From Lunularia cruciata (lineage: Eukaryota; Streptophyta; Marchantiopsida; Lunulariales; Lunulariaceae), in NCBI GenBank assembly GCA_948567375.1, contig OX419760.1, forward strand, positions 59,764,911-59,828,910: 64,000 nt of DNA. The letters run 5' to 3'. Under the pieces are notes generated by a model. That model searched no databases and was not told where the DNA came from. It saw only the letters and a list, made by a program, of their open reading frames with translations. Of this stretch, positions 23,330 through 35,440 are shown piece after piece (position 1 is the first letter of the stretch; each line of letters starts with the position of its first letter). The position numbers and the translations under genes were made by a program.

Positions 23330-24925
23330 ATCAACTTGAGGTCAAAATGCATATTTGGTACATGTTATGAGAAATGAGAAATGAGAAATGATTTGTTTGA
23401 ATCCATAATCAAGATGCAAATGGTGCATAATTATTTTGAATTGGAGGAGATGCTATAGAGATTTATGGGTGCTATCAGGATTTTTTATAATAAACTACTA
23501 AAAATCTATTTTATTTTACTTAAATCTCCTCAAAACTCTATTTTGAACTCTCTTTATATCGAGTAATGATAAAAATGCTAATTTCAAATCTTGTAGAACT
23601 TTACACAACCTCACATTCCTCTCTTCATTTTTTTCTATCATTACTTTGAGTCATGATCTTTTTTAAAAGATCAAGAAAAGTATTAAAATTCTTAGAGTTC
23701 GACAAGATTGTAAAGTTCTACAAGATTTGAACTTTTGAGTTTAGCATACAACTATATTGGTAAGAGAATATATTTTCCAATCTAATAGAAAATAAAGGAA
23801 AGATGTAGGATCAACTCATTTCAAAATAATAATTCAAAATTTTAACTTATATATATCTGAGACATAATCCAACTGCTAGAACTTTTTTAATCAGCCTTAA
23901 TAAGCTATTCTTAAAAATCTATTTAGTATCTTAAAAATCCAGAATTTCCATATTCAAGGAGTGATACTGGTTGAAGATGTTTTGGAGATAATTTAAGAGA
24001 ACTAAGTACAATATTAATGAATTTTCTATTTTTTGTTAATATATTTAAAATGACTCATTAAATTGATTTAAAAATATCTATATACAGAATTTCTTGAATA
24101 TGGAAGTTAATATTCTCAATGAGTCTTGATATTTATAATTTATAAGTTTCTAGAATATAAATGGAATCCAATAAATGAGAAATATGATAATATTTGTTAT
24201 TTATTTTACTTTTTTTTTACAATTGCATGACAAAAAAAAAATGTTATAACCAAAATATCAAAATCAATGTAGTGAAGAACATGAAGAACAAAAAAGTTCT
24301 TGCATTTACATAAAATCATATGGAAAATGAATAGTTTCAAAAAGACTTGATAAGAAATTTATATATAATTATATATGAATTAGTTAGGGAATAATTGTGC
24401 AATTTTTTGTAGCTTATAATTATTAATAATAAGCTGATTTTGCTTAAATATAAATAAATATTAAAATGTATTATTAAATTATATAAATAAGTAAATTTAT
24501 TCCTAAAATATTTAAAATAATCTATATTTAATTATAAATATAATATTTTCAGTATTTCTATGGTAAAATAATTAAATTTGTAAAATATTCCAAAATTTTA
24601 TATACAGATTTTGCTTAAATTAATTATATTAGTTTTCATTATGAATTATAGTAAAAAAGTAAATTTATTAAAAAAGATGTAAATTTATATATATAATTGA
24701 AAAATATTTAAAGATTAATAAACATATTTATTGATATACAAAGAGATATATTGTATATGATATAAATTGTTGTATAACTTTTTATAATATATCTAAGAAA
24801 TTATAGATAATTAAGTTATATATTTATATTTATATATCTTATTATATAATAATTCATTAAAAACTAATCAATGATGGAAATCAAACTGTATCAAAATTTT
24901 AAAAGAAAATGACGTGATGTTTAGA
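23330..24925. other. AT-rich, gene-free stretch
   Basis: No open frame of note. From about 23900 to 24900 the sequence is extremely A+T rich with many TATATA and AATAAA runs. It contains the inverted repeat at 23583-23731. Confidence 0.6.
23583..23731. repeat. 23-bp perfect inverted repeat with ~103-bp spacer
   Basis: Arms at 23583-23605 and 23709-23731 are exact reverse complements (arm begins TTCAAATCTTGTAGAAC). The spacer holds a second palindrome, TGATCTTTTTTAAAAGATCA (23654-23673). It could be a small foldback transposon; no target duplication was found. Confidence 0.75.
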
Positions 24926-25299
24926 TTAGACAGATAGGGACTCAAAATTATTTTGGGTTCCCATGTTGTGCCACTCTGTCTGTGTATCCTTCTTTCTTTT
25001 GGGGTTCTCGGGCTCTCTAAAAGTATAATATGTTTGGAAATAGTTGATAGCTAGTTTAGTGCTCGATTGTTCAACTCTAGTCACTTTGATAGACCAAGCT
25101 TTATTGAGTGAGTACTTGTGGAACATAGAAGGTGCTGTGTGTTGCACATTTGATTTGATTATGACTGGTGGTAGAGGGGCTCATAGTTCTGCTATAGTCT
25201 GCTTTGCCATAGATATCAAGTTTGTGATGATGTGAGATCTGTAGTGAAAGTTATGGGTGATTGAATTTCTTGATAGAGTGTCCATATTTGAAAGTTTTT

Positions 25300-26760
25300 T
25301 TTTCATCATATAATGTCCAAATGAAATGATTTTTGTGGCCTTAGATGTGCCATGGAAAGCTCTTTTGATTGGTACCAAGCACGTTCAAACATCATATTCA
25401 TACACCAAGTAAAACAGATTTGAGTTCTTCATTGGTTCTTGATTTTGGATTATTCTTGGAATTGAACGAGAGTAGATTTGGTGTGTCCAAATCAAGTAAA
25501 ACAGATTTGAGTTCTTCATTGGTTCTTGATTTTGGATTATTCTTGGAATTGAACGAGAGTAGATTTGGTGTGTCCAAATCTAGTGTGCTTTACTTCTTTG
25601 GAAACATCTCTCCAAGGGCTTTCGATTGAGACCAAGTCGTTATTCATTGGAGCAGCAAGCTGAAAGTTATGATCATTTGAAGATACTTGCATGGTTCTTG
25701 ATTTTGGAGTTTCATTCGCAGATATTCAGATGACTATATCATTGCAAATACTTGAGAAAATCAAGTGATTTGAGTCTTATTAGAAACATCATGCTCAAAG
25801 TTTTCTTTCAATGCAAAGCTTGTGCATTTTGGAGTAGTACACAAAGAGTTAATTTTCAAGACGCTTTGAGAAGTCATTGTGATTGGATGCAAATTTAGAG
25901 GAGTATTGCTCTATGGTCACAAGTGAAAATCCAGTGATAATTTTAACATCAAAATTTGTGACTTACAAGCTCTCTTTCAAGGCCAAGCTTGCAGCATATG
26001 GAGGTTTGAGCAAGAGGTTGTGATAGTTCTCATTCAATCACACTCTTGCATCTTGGTGTTTGGCGAACCAACTTTGGGGAGCCAGTTCTCTTCACTCACA
26101 AACCCAATTCAAGTGATGCTTGTGTCATAAAAACCACACAGTCACAAGATTTCTATTGAATCCATATTTTCAGAATTTGAATATATATGGTAGATGAAAT
26201 GACCATTTGATTCACTCTGACATTTCCAAGTACTTGGTGTTAAGATCTGCATATGTTAAGTGGTATTACTCTGTACTTATAAGTCCAAATCAAGTGATTT
26301 TCTGTGCCAATATGACAATTATTGCACAACATTTCTATTGAGTTCTGATTTGTTGCAATTGGAAGCTAGACAAGGAAGTTGTGATAGTTTGAAATATGTA
26401 ACTCATCGTACTTCATAGCATTGTGAAGTGTAAATTCAAGCTATTGTATCTTTGTACTCAATGATCCAAATGAAGTGATCTTTGAATCATTAAAATCAGC
26501 TCACTCTGACCTTTATATTGAGAATTGATTAGTAGAGGTTATAGAACAGATTAGAAGCCCTAGGTACCTCAAATTTGGTAGCCTTTGGTATCTCTTTGCA
26601 TCACAGATTTGGAAGATAGTATCTTTGCACTCACATGTCCAAATGAGATGATTCTTATCTCATTAGAACCAGCTTCTCAAGGTACTTACTTGAATAGCTG
26701 TCTAATAGTGCTTAGAGATTAAAAAAAAAACTATGCATACTTGAAAATCTTGAATTTTTT
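25300..26760 (+). repeat. Array of ~178-bp diverged units in front of LINE ORF1
   Basis: The landmark CCAAATCAAGTGATT or a close variant recurs near 25309, 25574, 25756, 25934, 26110, 26285, 26466 and 26639, usually after CACTCACAAGT-like sequence. Spacings are about 173-182 bp once the extra 87 bp at 25494-25580 is removed. Units are diverged but keep the same order of blocks. Confidence 0.7.
25407..25580 (+). repeat. Exact 87-bp tandem duplication
   Basis: Units 25407-25493 and 25494-25580 are identical (start AAGTAAAACAGATTTGAG). Being 29 codons long, the duplication keeps a frame open; this looks like a recent slippage inside the older 178-bp array. Confidence 0.95.
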
Positions 26761-26810
26761 GTGTTGAAAGTAAAACTTCTAGATTGATTATGAGTGATTA
26801 GTGATTGGCA

Positions 26811-27665
26811 CAATGGAGGGTCCAAGATGGTGGAAGACATTGCTAATATAGCCATGAAGCAACAAAAATTGGCTGAAATTTATATGCAAGTCAATGACTT
26901 CCACAAAGATCTAGAAGCTTCTTAGCACCTATGTCATAGTGCATGAGTACTTTCAAGATTGATTTTGAAACCATAAAGGTTGAGATCAACACTGTGAAAG
27001 AGTACTTGAACTTGGTCAACCAAGAGATTCAAGATCTAAAGAAGAGTACTATCTCAGTGTTAAAATCAACCAAGGGAATGGTTGATGCTACCGAGAAAGT
27101 TACCTCTTTGGGAATACAAGCTAATGACATAGCTACATAAAGTGGAGGGCTCCGGTAGATTGTGGACACATTAGAAGTGAAGATAAGGTCATATGCTGAA
27201 ACTACTAAGGTGGCTCAAATCTTTTACTTGCAAGAGCATGAGGAGGAGAAAGAGAACAAACTGGTCTGAATGAAGAATTTGAGGATTTCAGGTTTGCCAA
27301 AGATAAGAGAAGGAAGACACCAAGGCCATAGTGTGTGAGTTTATTGCTTATTCTTTGAGAGTCCATGATCCTACAAGTATATAGATTGGGATAGAAAGGT
27401 GCACAACCAAGAAGCATTTTGATGAGGTTTGGCTTAGAAACTCAAAGGAATTCAGTGATGGCAAACAAGGCTATATTGAAGGGGCGGCGCATCTGGTTGG
27501 ACCCTGATCTCATATCTCTCCAATGGCAAGCAAAGAAGGGAGAATTAGCAAAAGTGAAGGAAGCTCAACAAGTAGGTTTTGTTGCATTTTGGAGAGATAA
27601 TAGAGCTATGATTACTCAAAAGAATTGTCAACTATTGCATAGCAATTCCAAACCCTTACAGTGAT
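26811..27665 (+). pseudogene. LINE ORF1 (coiled coil plus RNA-binding type domain)
   Basis: It starts near 26811-26830 (VEDIANIAMKQQKLAEIYMQ), followed by a heptad-rich segment in 26943-27140 (INTVKEYLNLVNQEIQDLKK). After frameshifts come LRISGLP-like and EDTKAIVCEFIAYSL-like blocks (27270-27350), then ILKGRRIWLDPDLISLQWQ with KKGELAKVKEAQQVGFVAFW (27475-27590), as in the C-terminal part of L1 ORF1 proteins. ORF1 would bind LINE RNA. Several stops and shifts make it non-functional. Confidence 0.65.
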
Positions 27666-28520
27666 GTTTTGGAATGTTTATGGCCGCACACATACCAAGT
27701 ACTCCAACGTTAAGCCTTTGTGGGATGATGTTGATTTGATCAACCTTGTGGAGACATGGGAACATGAAGGAAACACCGTTCAAGACATTGAAGGTTTCAC
27801 TCTTGTTGGCTGAACCTAGAACAAGCAGAGGCAACATAGAGGAAGGGGCTTTGGAGGTACTTACATCAGATTTGGCTTTGAAAAATTAGTCTCTTTGATA
27901 GGCCAAGACTCAAGTGGACAATACTCATGGTTGAAGATTGGAGGAGTTGTTACACCTTTCTTCCTTGTTGTTTGTTACTTTGTACCATTGCCATCACCAA
28001 TCTATTCAAGTGGAGTTCTCAACACCATGCAGCCTTTCCACTCCTTGACAAAAGATATGTTGGAGTTTCAAAGTAAAGGTGCAGTGCTTGTTCTTGGTGA
28101 TTTCAATGTTAGGATCCAAACCTCTCAGATCCTTGCATTGAGTTACCTTTGAGAATGACCCTATTTATACCTTGATAGATTATTCTAGTACTTGGTCCTA
28201 CTCTTCCCAAGATTCCATGAGCAATTCCATGAGTGAGCACTTTTTGAGCTTTGGTACCAATTGTAACTTGAAAATCTTGAATGGCCTTTCTCAATTTCTT
28301 GAAACTTGCAAGAGCACATGCTTTGCTTGGTAGATCAAGCACTGTAGATTATTTTCTCACCTCACCCAATGATATAAACCTTGTCTTAGATTTTGCTCCT
28401 TTAAATCCTCAATCTGACCATGCACCTCTATCCTGTGCCATCCTTCTTCCTTGCTCCAGTAGAACCACATTACCTATTGAGCATGCCTTTAGAGGGAAAA
28501 TCCATCTAGATTTTCACAAG
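27665..28520 (+). pseudogene. LINE ORF2, endonuclease domain
   Basis: Blocks are MFWNVYGRTHTKYSNVKPLW (27666-), LINLVETWEHEG, VLVLGDFNVR (28087-28116; the catalytic GDFN), STVDYFLTSP (28338-) and QSDHAPLSCAI (28410-; the SDH motif). These are the expected landmarks of the APE-like endonuclease that nicks the target. The GDFN and SDH residues survive, but frameshifts separate them. Confidence 0.8.
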
Positions 28521-28779
28521 AGAGATCTTTACCAACAACCTATCCAAGAGAAATTGAGCTCTATGGACTGGAGTTCTGGAGTTCTGGTTTTCAACAACAC
28601 AGTGATCAGTTGTTTGCACTTTTTCAATCTACATCTACTTCTTTGTTTCCAAGAGGTTCTCATGGGAAGACTTGGTCACCCTTGCCATAGATGGTATGAT
28701 GCTGACTGTAAAATGACAAGGATCAAAGCTATGGATAAGTCTCTTGATCAGATTGCACATAATCAGACTTTGTCTTTTG

Positions 28780-30870
28780 TAGAAAGTTGGTGAAGTGCAA
28801 GAAGCATGCATTTATGAGATTCAAGGGTGTTGAGTTGAGCATTGAACTGAGGAGCAACCCCAAGGCTTTTTGGAAGAAGGTAACAATTAGATCTCCATCT
28901 CCATTGTTGGACTTGAAGGAGCTTTGTAACTATGTGAAGGATCTGTACTTTTCCCTGATGTTCCAAGCATGGCACCTAGCCTTGGAATCACTCTCACCAT
29001 CTTTGAAGCTGATGTGAAGTACCAACTCAAGAAGTTGGCCAATGGTAAGGCTAAAGACCTTGATGGACTATGTGTTGAACTTCTAAAATGGGGTGGTAGC
29101 CACCTGATTCTAATACTCACTTCTCTCTTGAATGAGGCAATCAGGTATGGCTTTCTTGATAGATGGTGCTTGAAGAAGGTAGTTCTTATTTACAAGTCTG
29201 GTCAGAAAAATGTTGTCACCAATTACTGTACCATATTTGTTGGTAGTATCTTTCCAAATTGTATGATTGAATTTTGGAGTCTAGGTTGAGTACTTGGGCT
29301 GGAAAGTACAAAATTCAAGCTAAGTGCCAAGCTGGTTTCAGATTAAGCTTTAGTACTTTGGACCACCAATTGGTACTCTATGTTTTGTGGTGGAAATCTA
29401 AGGGTGTTGGGAAAGCTCTCTATGTTACATTTATTGATTTCTTGAAGACCTTTGATAAGGGGCTTAGGAAACCTCTAAGTGAGAGACTTACAAAATTTGG
29501 TATTTCATCGGATCTGATTGGTGATATCTCTAGACTCTATGAGAAAATGGTTGTGAGACTTTCATATTCGAGCTCTTAAGATGTCCACAACACAATGAGT
29601 GTGATCCAAGGTTACAGGATTCTCAATCCCCAACTCTGTTTGGAATCTTCATTGATGATCTAGAGAGACTACTCATGGAAGTTGGAGCTATAGGTGTACA
29701 AGTTGGCTCTTTGACGATACATACACTCCTTTATACATATGATGTAGTGCTCCTCTCCACCAATCCAAAGAGTTAACATAAATTGACGAATTCTCTTCTT
29801 TGCTTTTGCAATCAAACAAAGATGAAGGTGAACCTTGAAAAGTCCAAGGTGATTGTGGTGGGTTCTAAAAGTGTCACACATTTCTTTTTGATGGATAGCA
29901 GTTGGAGCAAGTTTCTTATTATAAGTACCTGGGCCTTGAGTTTTCTCATGACTATAGTTGGTCTTGTGTGGAGATGAGGATCAGTGTAAGGTTTAGAGCT
30001 TTGTATTCACTCATAAATTGCTCTATACTTGCGCATCTTATAACATAGGAGTTGAAGAAGGTGTTGTTCAGATCTCTTGTGCAGTCAGTGGTTTTTTATG
30101 GTGCTCAGAGTTGGGATCCAAGTACTAAGAAGACATGGTGGCAAAGATGTAGAAAGTTCAAAAATTGTTTTTGTGTGATGAACTTGGGGTATGACTCAAA
30201 CTCCCCATGTATTGTTACTTGTTGAAATAGGGTTTTTGCCTCGTGAGACTGAAGCTTTGTTCTTAGCTCTCACATATGCCACTAAGGTGAGGTTCCATGG
30301 AGCATGAGAGACTTCCCTACCAAGCTTTTTGTGTCACTCTATCTATTGGTTGGTATACATATCTCATTGCATGGGCCACAAGGTGGAATGTTTTTGAGCA
30401 ACATTGGAGATTGGAGCCTATTGCACTAAGAGAAGTGATCAAGGAGCAATTCTTACTTCACTTATGGCAGCAACTCGGTACCAAGATGGTTCTTTATCAG
30501 CAATTTGTAAATCTTATATTGGTGTATTGTGAGCAAGATTATCTCTTGGCTATGATTTCTACTTCACTTAGACATGTTATTGCTCAATATAGAACTAGCT
30601 CTCATAGACTAGAAGTAGAACAAGGACATTGGTAAGATATAGAGCCTTCCATGCGACTTTGCATATTGTGTACAATGAGCAAAGTTGAGGATGAGCATCA
30701 TGTCTTTGTTGACTGCACTTGTTACAAGCAGATCAAAGGCCTACATCATATTAGTTGTAGTGATTTCTCAACACTCTTACAGATTGGTGCTTTAGCATTA
30801 GTGAAGTATATGACTGAGGTTAGTTTACATCGGACTAATTTGTTACAAGTTGGTAACATGCCCTAGGCTC
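28780..30870 (+). pseudogene. LINE ORF2, reverse transcriptase and C-terminal Cys/His motif
   Basis: The open part (28969-29289) reads LANGKAKDLDGLCVELLKWG, then GFLDRWCLKKVVLIYKSGQK; next comes CQAGFRLSFSTLDHQLVLYV and YVTFIDFLKTFDKG (29320-29460), typical non-LTR RT blocks. The catalytic YADD is read here as YTYD (about 29732), so the active site is lost. The C-terminal CILCTMSKVEDEHHVFVDC (30663-30719) resembles the zinc-finger region found after RT in plant LINEs. Confidence 0.8.
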
Positions 30871-31079
30871 TTGCTTAGACTCACATTTCATGAGTTTTCT
30901 AGTGTGTTTTCAGCCTTTTGACTCTTTGGGTTTTCCAGCTTTATATTTCATTGTGAACTACTTAGTGTTGTTTGATGTCAGAAAATGAGACTCTAGTTTC
31001 ATTGTAAACTACTTAGTGATGTTTGATGTAAGAAAACGAGAATGTAGAGCTTCTAGAGAGCAATTGTTTAGTCATTTCC

Positions 31080-33130
31080 CTTCCCCGGTCTCAGCCTGCT
31101 TCAATCGAGCTCGAATCATCACTTTTGTCCGAATCGTTTGGTTAGAAGTTTGGCCTCTAGAGGGTGCACAAGTTTGTCGAGAAAACAAATCACATTGTTT
31201 GTATGTGCAGAGGTTTTCCATCGACGTAGTAAGTTGACAAGTAATAGCATAACTTATGTCGGCCTCAACATTCAAAGCATAAGTCTGACTTAATAATACT
31301 ATTTCACAAGTACTGACCGGGGAACAAGGGGGGAACAAGGCTCGAAGGGCACCATCAGGGTGAAACTAAACTGTCGTGGGAATGAATCCCTGTAGATTGG
31401 ATAAGTCCACTGCCAATTAGGTTCAATAGCGATTTGGGAATGAATCCGTGTAGATTGGATAAGTCTCCACTACCAATTATGCTCGATGGATGTGTAGGGG
31501 AAGGTTTTGCAGTATACAAGAGGTTGAGTGAACTTGTCTGTATACGCGTGCAGGTTGAATTGAGCACGAAGGCAATATGTGGTCCGATATTCAATTTGGA
31601 AGTTATTAATATCGGGTGTTGAGGAAAAATCCTAAGTTCTCGAGATCTGAATTGGGTGAAACGTGGAACTCTTGGTTCCCACAAGCTCTGTGCCTGAGAT
31701 GCTTGGATCTCTTCAACACCTCGACATCTAATTTCTCTCTTACAAGAGCATACTGCCCGGATTTCTCTCTGACTAAATGATGGATAAAAGCTACAAATGG
31801 GCCGGGTTATTGATAAGAACATGCCTTGGACAGAGGTAGTTACTGAGCATAATGAAGATTAAGCTGTAGCCTGTAGGACGGGATGTTTTAAGATGCAGTT
31901 GGCTCTACGGACATCCATTCAACTCGTTCCTGAGAACGTTATCCTCCGGGGTGAAAGCAGAATTCATTACTTCCCATGTGGAATTATTGAAGGTGTTCTA
32001 TCAAGAGGTTACACCCCAAATGATCAGTTTTCAGCTCAATGAGGAATCCTGGAAATGGATCCATCCCTCAGCAACACCATGAGCGCAGTAGCAAGGCTTA
32101 ATATTAAGTGATGAAGGGATTGTTTTGTGTCCAGTTGACTTGTCCGTGTTAAAGTTACCCTCTCTCCAGAAGATGGAGGAATTTGAATGCTTTCGGTAAT
32201 GCTGTTTCAATTGTGGGCTCTCTGTCTGGAGCGTTTGACTTCGAAAACACATGCAGGTAGCCGTTGAGCAAATTGTTCTGCAGAAACCTCCGGCAAATCT
32301 CTTTTCTGAAAGAAACCTCCGGCAAATTGCTGTTCTTAGATTACGTAAGCGAAGTGCGGATGGGTTCTCATAGCAAAGGTAAAAGCTTTCTTGTCATTGA
32401 AACGATTATGCTTCACGATATATATCTGCTTACAGGGATTGAAATGATCGAATTTCGGCATACACGAGAACGATTCGGCAACGACAAGATAGCGCTGATT
32501 TTTTTTCTAAAACTACAATAGTTATAAATATGCAGAGAATAGTTATAAATATGCTCTGCAGTCACGCTGCCATAAGGATGTATCTGTCTATCCAAAATGA
32601 ATGTGTTGAACGGCTCCGGTGATGTTCAATGTCCTCTTTGCTGGCAGTTCGTGAATCTACGGTACACTTTGGAAACTGTGGCTCTACTGTTGGCTTGAAG
32701 CACCAATACTACTCACGAGGACCCAAAGTTGTCCAAACCAGGCAGTTTCGAACAGGTACTGTCGTTAGGCCTTCGGTCACTGGTATTATTTATGACGATT
32801 AGAATTAGATTCTCAGCTAGATGGGTCTGAAAAATTTCTGCTTCTTCAGTCTATCATAAAGTCTAATTGCTTAATTTATCGAGTCTTACAACATACTTAT
32901 CGATAAGGAATATTATGCCATACTCTTAAACTTTGATATGTGACCCCTGTGCCGAGTAGTATCTACTCATAACTTCGTAGGTATCATTTTACGGCAAAAG
33001 TGTTGTTTTTGTTTGTGTGGTTAAGTGAACATACATTTCAAACTGAAGACCGTCCTTAGATCCCAAAAGGCCGTCGTTGAATTGCATATGTAACTCTGTA
33101 GGTTTACGCAGCACATAACTAATAACTTCA
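31080..33130. other. Unassigned stretch, less AT-rich
   Basis: No gene was recognised. There is a ~58-bp tandem duplication (units at 31378 and 31436, GGGAATGAATCC...GTAGATTGGATAAGTC). A 155-codon minus frame (31355-31822) overlaps it and shows no known domain. Confidence 0.5.
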
Positions 33131-33139
33131 GTAATCCCC

Positions 33140-34110
33140 AGAGTTACCTGAGTGTATCCTGCAGGTCCGGGTACGACCAGATCACTTACTTCTGCAATTG
33201 TTGGAGTTACCCCAGTGTATCCGGTAGAATCTGCAGGTTCTGGACGTCAATGATTTACAACTGTTGGAATCGCTGGAGTTGCCCGAGTGCATCCGGTGGA
33301 GCTTGTAGGTTCGGGCACGACAAGAGCTTTAACGTCTGCTATTGCTAGAGTTGGCCGAATAAATCTGGGAGAGTATGCAGGTTCCAGCACTTATGGATCT
33401 AACTTCCACAATTGCTGGAGTTGCCCAAGTGTATCCGGAAGGACCTGGAAATTCGGGCACTCACGGATATCTAAATTCTTTTATTGTTGGAGTTGCCCGA
33501 GTGTATCTGGGAGAGCCAGCAAGTTCAGGCACTCTTGGATCTCCAACTTCTGCAAGTGCTGGAGTTGCCCGACTGTATCCGGGAGAGCCCGCAAGTTCAA
33601 GCACTTATGGATCTGCAAATTCTGGAATCGCTGTAGTTGCCCGAGAGTATCAAGAAGAGCCTGCAAGTTTGTGCATTTCCGGATATCTAATGTTTGCAAT
33701 TGCTGTAGTTGCATGAGTGTATCTGGGAGAGCCTGCAGGGTCGGGTACTCATGGATCTCTAACTTTTGCAATTGCTCGAGTTGCCTGAGTGTATCCGGTA
33801 GAGCTTGCAGGTTTGGGCACCACACGATCTCTAACGCCTGCAATTTGCCCGAGTGTATTTGGGAGAACCTGCACGTTCAGGCAGTCAAAGATCTCTAGCT
33901 TCTGCAATTGCTGAAGTTGCCCGAGAGTATCTGGGAGAGCTTGCAGGTTTCTGCACTCATGGATCTCTAACGTTTGCAATAGTGTATCCAGTAGAGCCTG
34001 CAAGTTCAAACCGATCGTTAACTTTTGCAATTGTTGGAGTTGCCCGAGGGTATCTGGTTCCTCATTTGCTTTGCACAGCAATGAGCTGCATTCTTCTAGT
34101 CCACGTACGT
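33140..34110 (-). repeat. Leucine-rich repeat array, 72-bp period
   Basis: Minus-strand repeats follow the pattern LQALPDTLGQLQQLQKLEIxxCxN, about a dozen units. They are unusually regular, suggesting recent homogenisation. The open plus-strand frame over the same DNA (33287-33898) is a shadow of this array. Confidence 0.85.
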
Positions 34111-35050
34111 TCGTGAAATATAACAAATCGGAGTCAAAACACTCCTTTGATTGTCACATCCCGTAGATGCTCTGACGGGGCAATGCATTTTATAGCGATT
34201 CATAAAACCTGCAGTTGAGGACATCTAACTATCGTTAGTTCTTGCAATCGATGAAATTGACGTCTTATGCCCGGGAAAGCGTGCAACTCATTGCAATCAG
34301 ATATATGTAGCCGTTCCAACCGTCCTAGTTGACCTGGTGTTAGCGGAAGAATCCGTCGTAGGATTGTATCTGTAGGTGTTGCAATTCCTGCAGTTGATTC
34401 ATTGTATCTCTGAAAGCTTGGGCTTGTGAACCCTTCCCCAAATGTAGAGTGGTCAACTTGGACAAACCCTGCAACCGAGTGTTCGTGTTGGTGTTGATGC
34501 TTCGGCTTCTGTTCGCTTTCGAGTGTCCTTCCCCTCGTAGTGGTCCTCTCTTACGTAAGCGTTCTACATGAACATCCTCCCTTTCTGTTGCGAAAGTCCA
34601 CGAAGGTGTCCTCATTGGTTCAGGATCTGGTTCTTCTAGCGAGTCGGCAAAGTTGCGTCCTACATGAACATTCTCCCTTTGTGATCCAAAACTCCTCCAA
34701 CAAGCTGAACACTCGTTCACTAGGATATGGTCCTTTGAACGAGCCGGTGAAACCGACCAACATCCCAAAGATGCGAGGTCTCGATACTGTATCCCGCGCC
34801 ATCTGCAAATCGACCGTTACAAGGTTCGGTGGTAATTGGAAATGCTCTCTTTTACACCGATTGCATCCAGAGATCTCTTGTCGGACAACCACGTACCGTA
34901 ATGCTTGGAGTTCATACCGTAATCCTTGAAGTTCATACATTGGTCTCCATATTTTCCACATGTCGCAAGGTCTATCCTTGTAGCAACAGCTTCTTTTCTC
35001 CTCAACTGGGTGCAATGTCGGTTTGATAAGATAGGCAACTACACTACACT

Positions 35051-35440
35051 GAACATACTTCCGCTGGCTTCTTATCTATAGCATTGAGCTCCGATACAGA
35101 ACTGAAGCTGAGTTATGATGGTCTTGAGCCCCAAGTACAAGAGATATTCCTTGATTGCGATACCGTCTTTACGTCGGAATGGGAAGGCGCATCAACTGGG
35201 CATGAAATTGGTAAGTTTTCTTGTGTCTAAGTCATGTCTGCATGGTCATCAATGCACGGGAGCGGACGTGGGGTGGCAAACGCTGGGGGACAGATCCCTT
35301 GTATGTGGTAATCAGTGGGATGAGGATGATTCATTTCAACCCCGAATGCACGATCATCTCAGAACACTTGGTAGGAGGATCGCTATAACATTGTAACATA
35401 CTCCCGCTGGCTTCTTATCTATGGCATTGAGGTCTGATAG
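35051..35440 (+). other. Inverted ARC2/MHD segment of the NLR
   Basis: On the plus strand, LKLSYDGLEPQVQEIFLD (about 35104-35157) and RMHDHLRTLGRRIA (about 35343-35384) are the ARC2 start and MHD block of an NLR, opposite in strand to the P-loop, GLPL and LRR parts on either side. A 45-bp direct repeat (AACATACTYCCGCTGGCTTC...) flanks it at 35051-35095 and 35396-35440; read on the minus strand the repeat encodes LNAIDKKPAG, the residues that should precede ARC2. Confidence 0.75.

Larger units (their letters stand above)
25100..31030 (+). mobile_element. LINE (L1-like, APE-type endonuclease), decayed
   Basis: The order on the plus strand is a tandem-unit region (25300-26760), ORF1 with coiled coil and RNA-binding-type C-terminus, then ORF2 with endonuclease, reverse transcriptase and a C-terminal cysteine/histidine motif. 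No LTRs were seen. The 3-prime end is near 31030 after two 51-bp repeats (30946, 30997). The exact 5-prime end and target duplications were not found. Confidence 0.8.

Noticed and set aside
25369..25629. 86-codon repeat protein
   Set aside because: The repeat is an exact 87-bp duplication within a non-coding tandem array upstream of LINE ORF1.
31355..31822. 155-codon minus frame
   Set aside because: Overlaps a 58-bp tandem duplication, has no recognisable domain, and sits in non-repetitive DNA without splice or start context.
33287..33898. 203-codon plus-strand frame with regular Cys/Trp/Ser repeats, resembling a cysteine-rich repeat protein
   Set aside because: It is the antisense of the 72-bp LRR array; the periodicity comes from the LRRs on the minus strand, which match a known fold.
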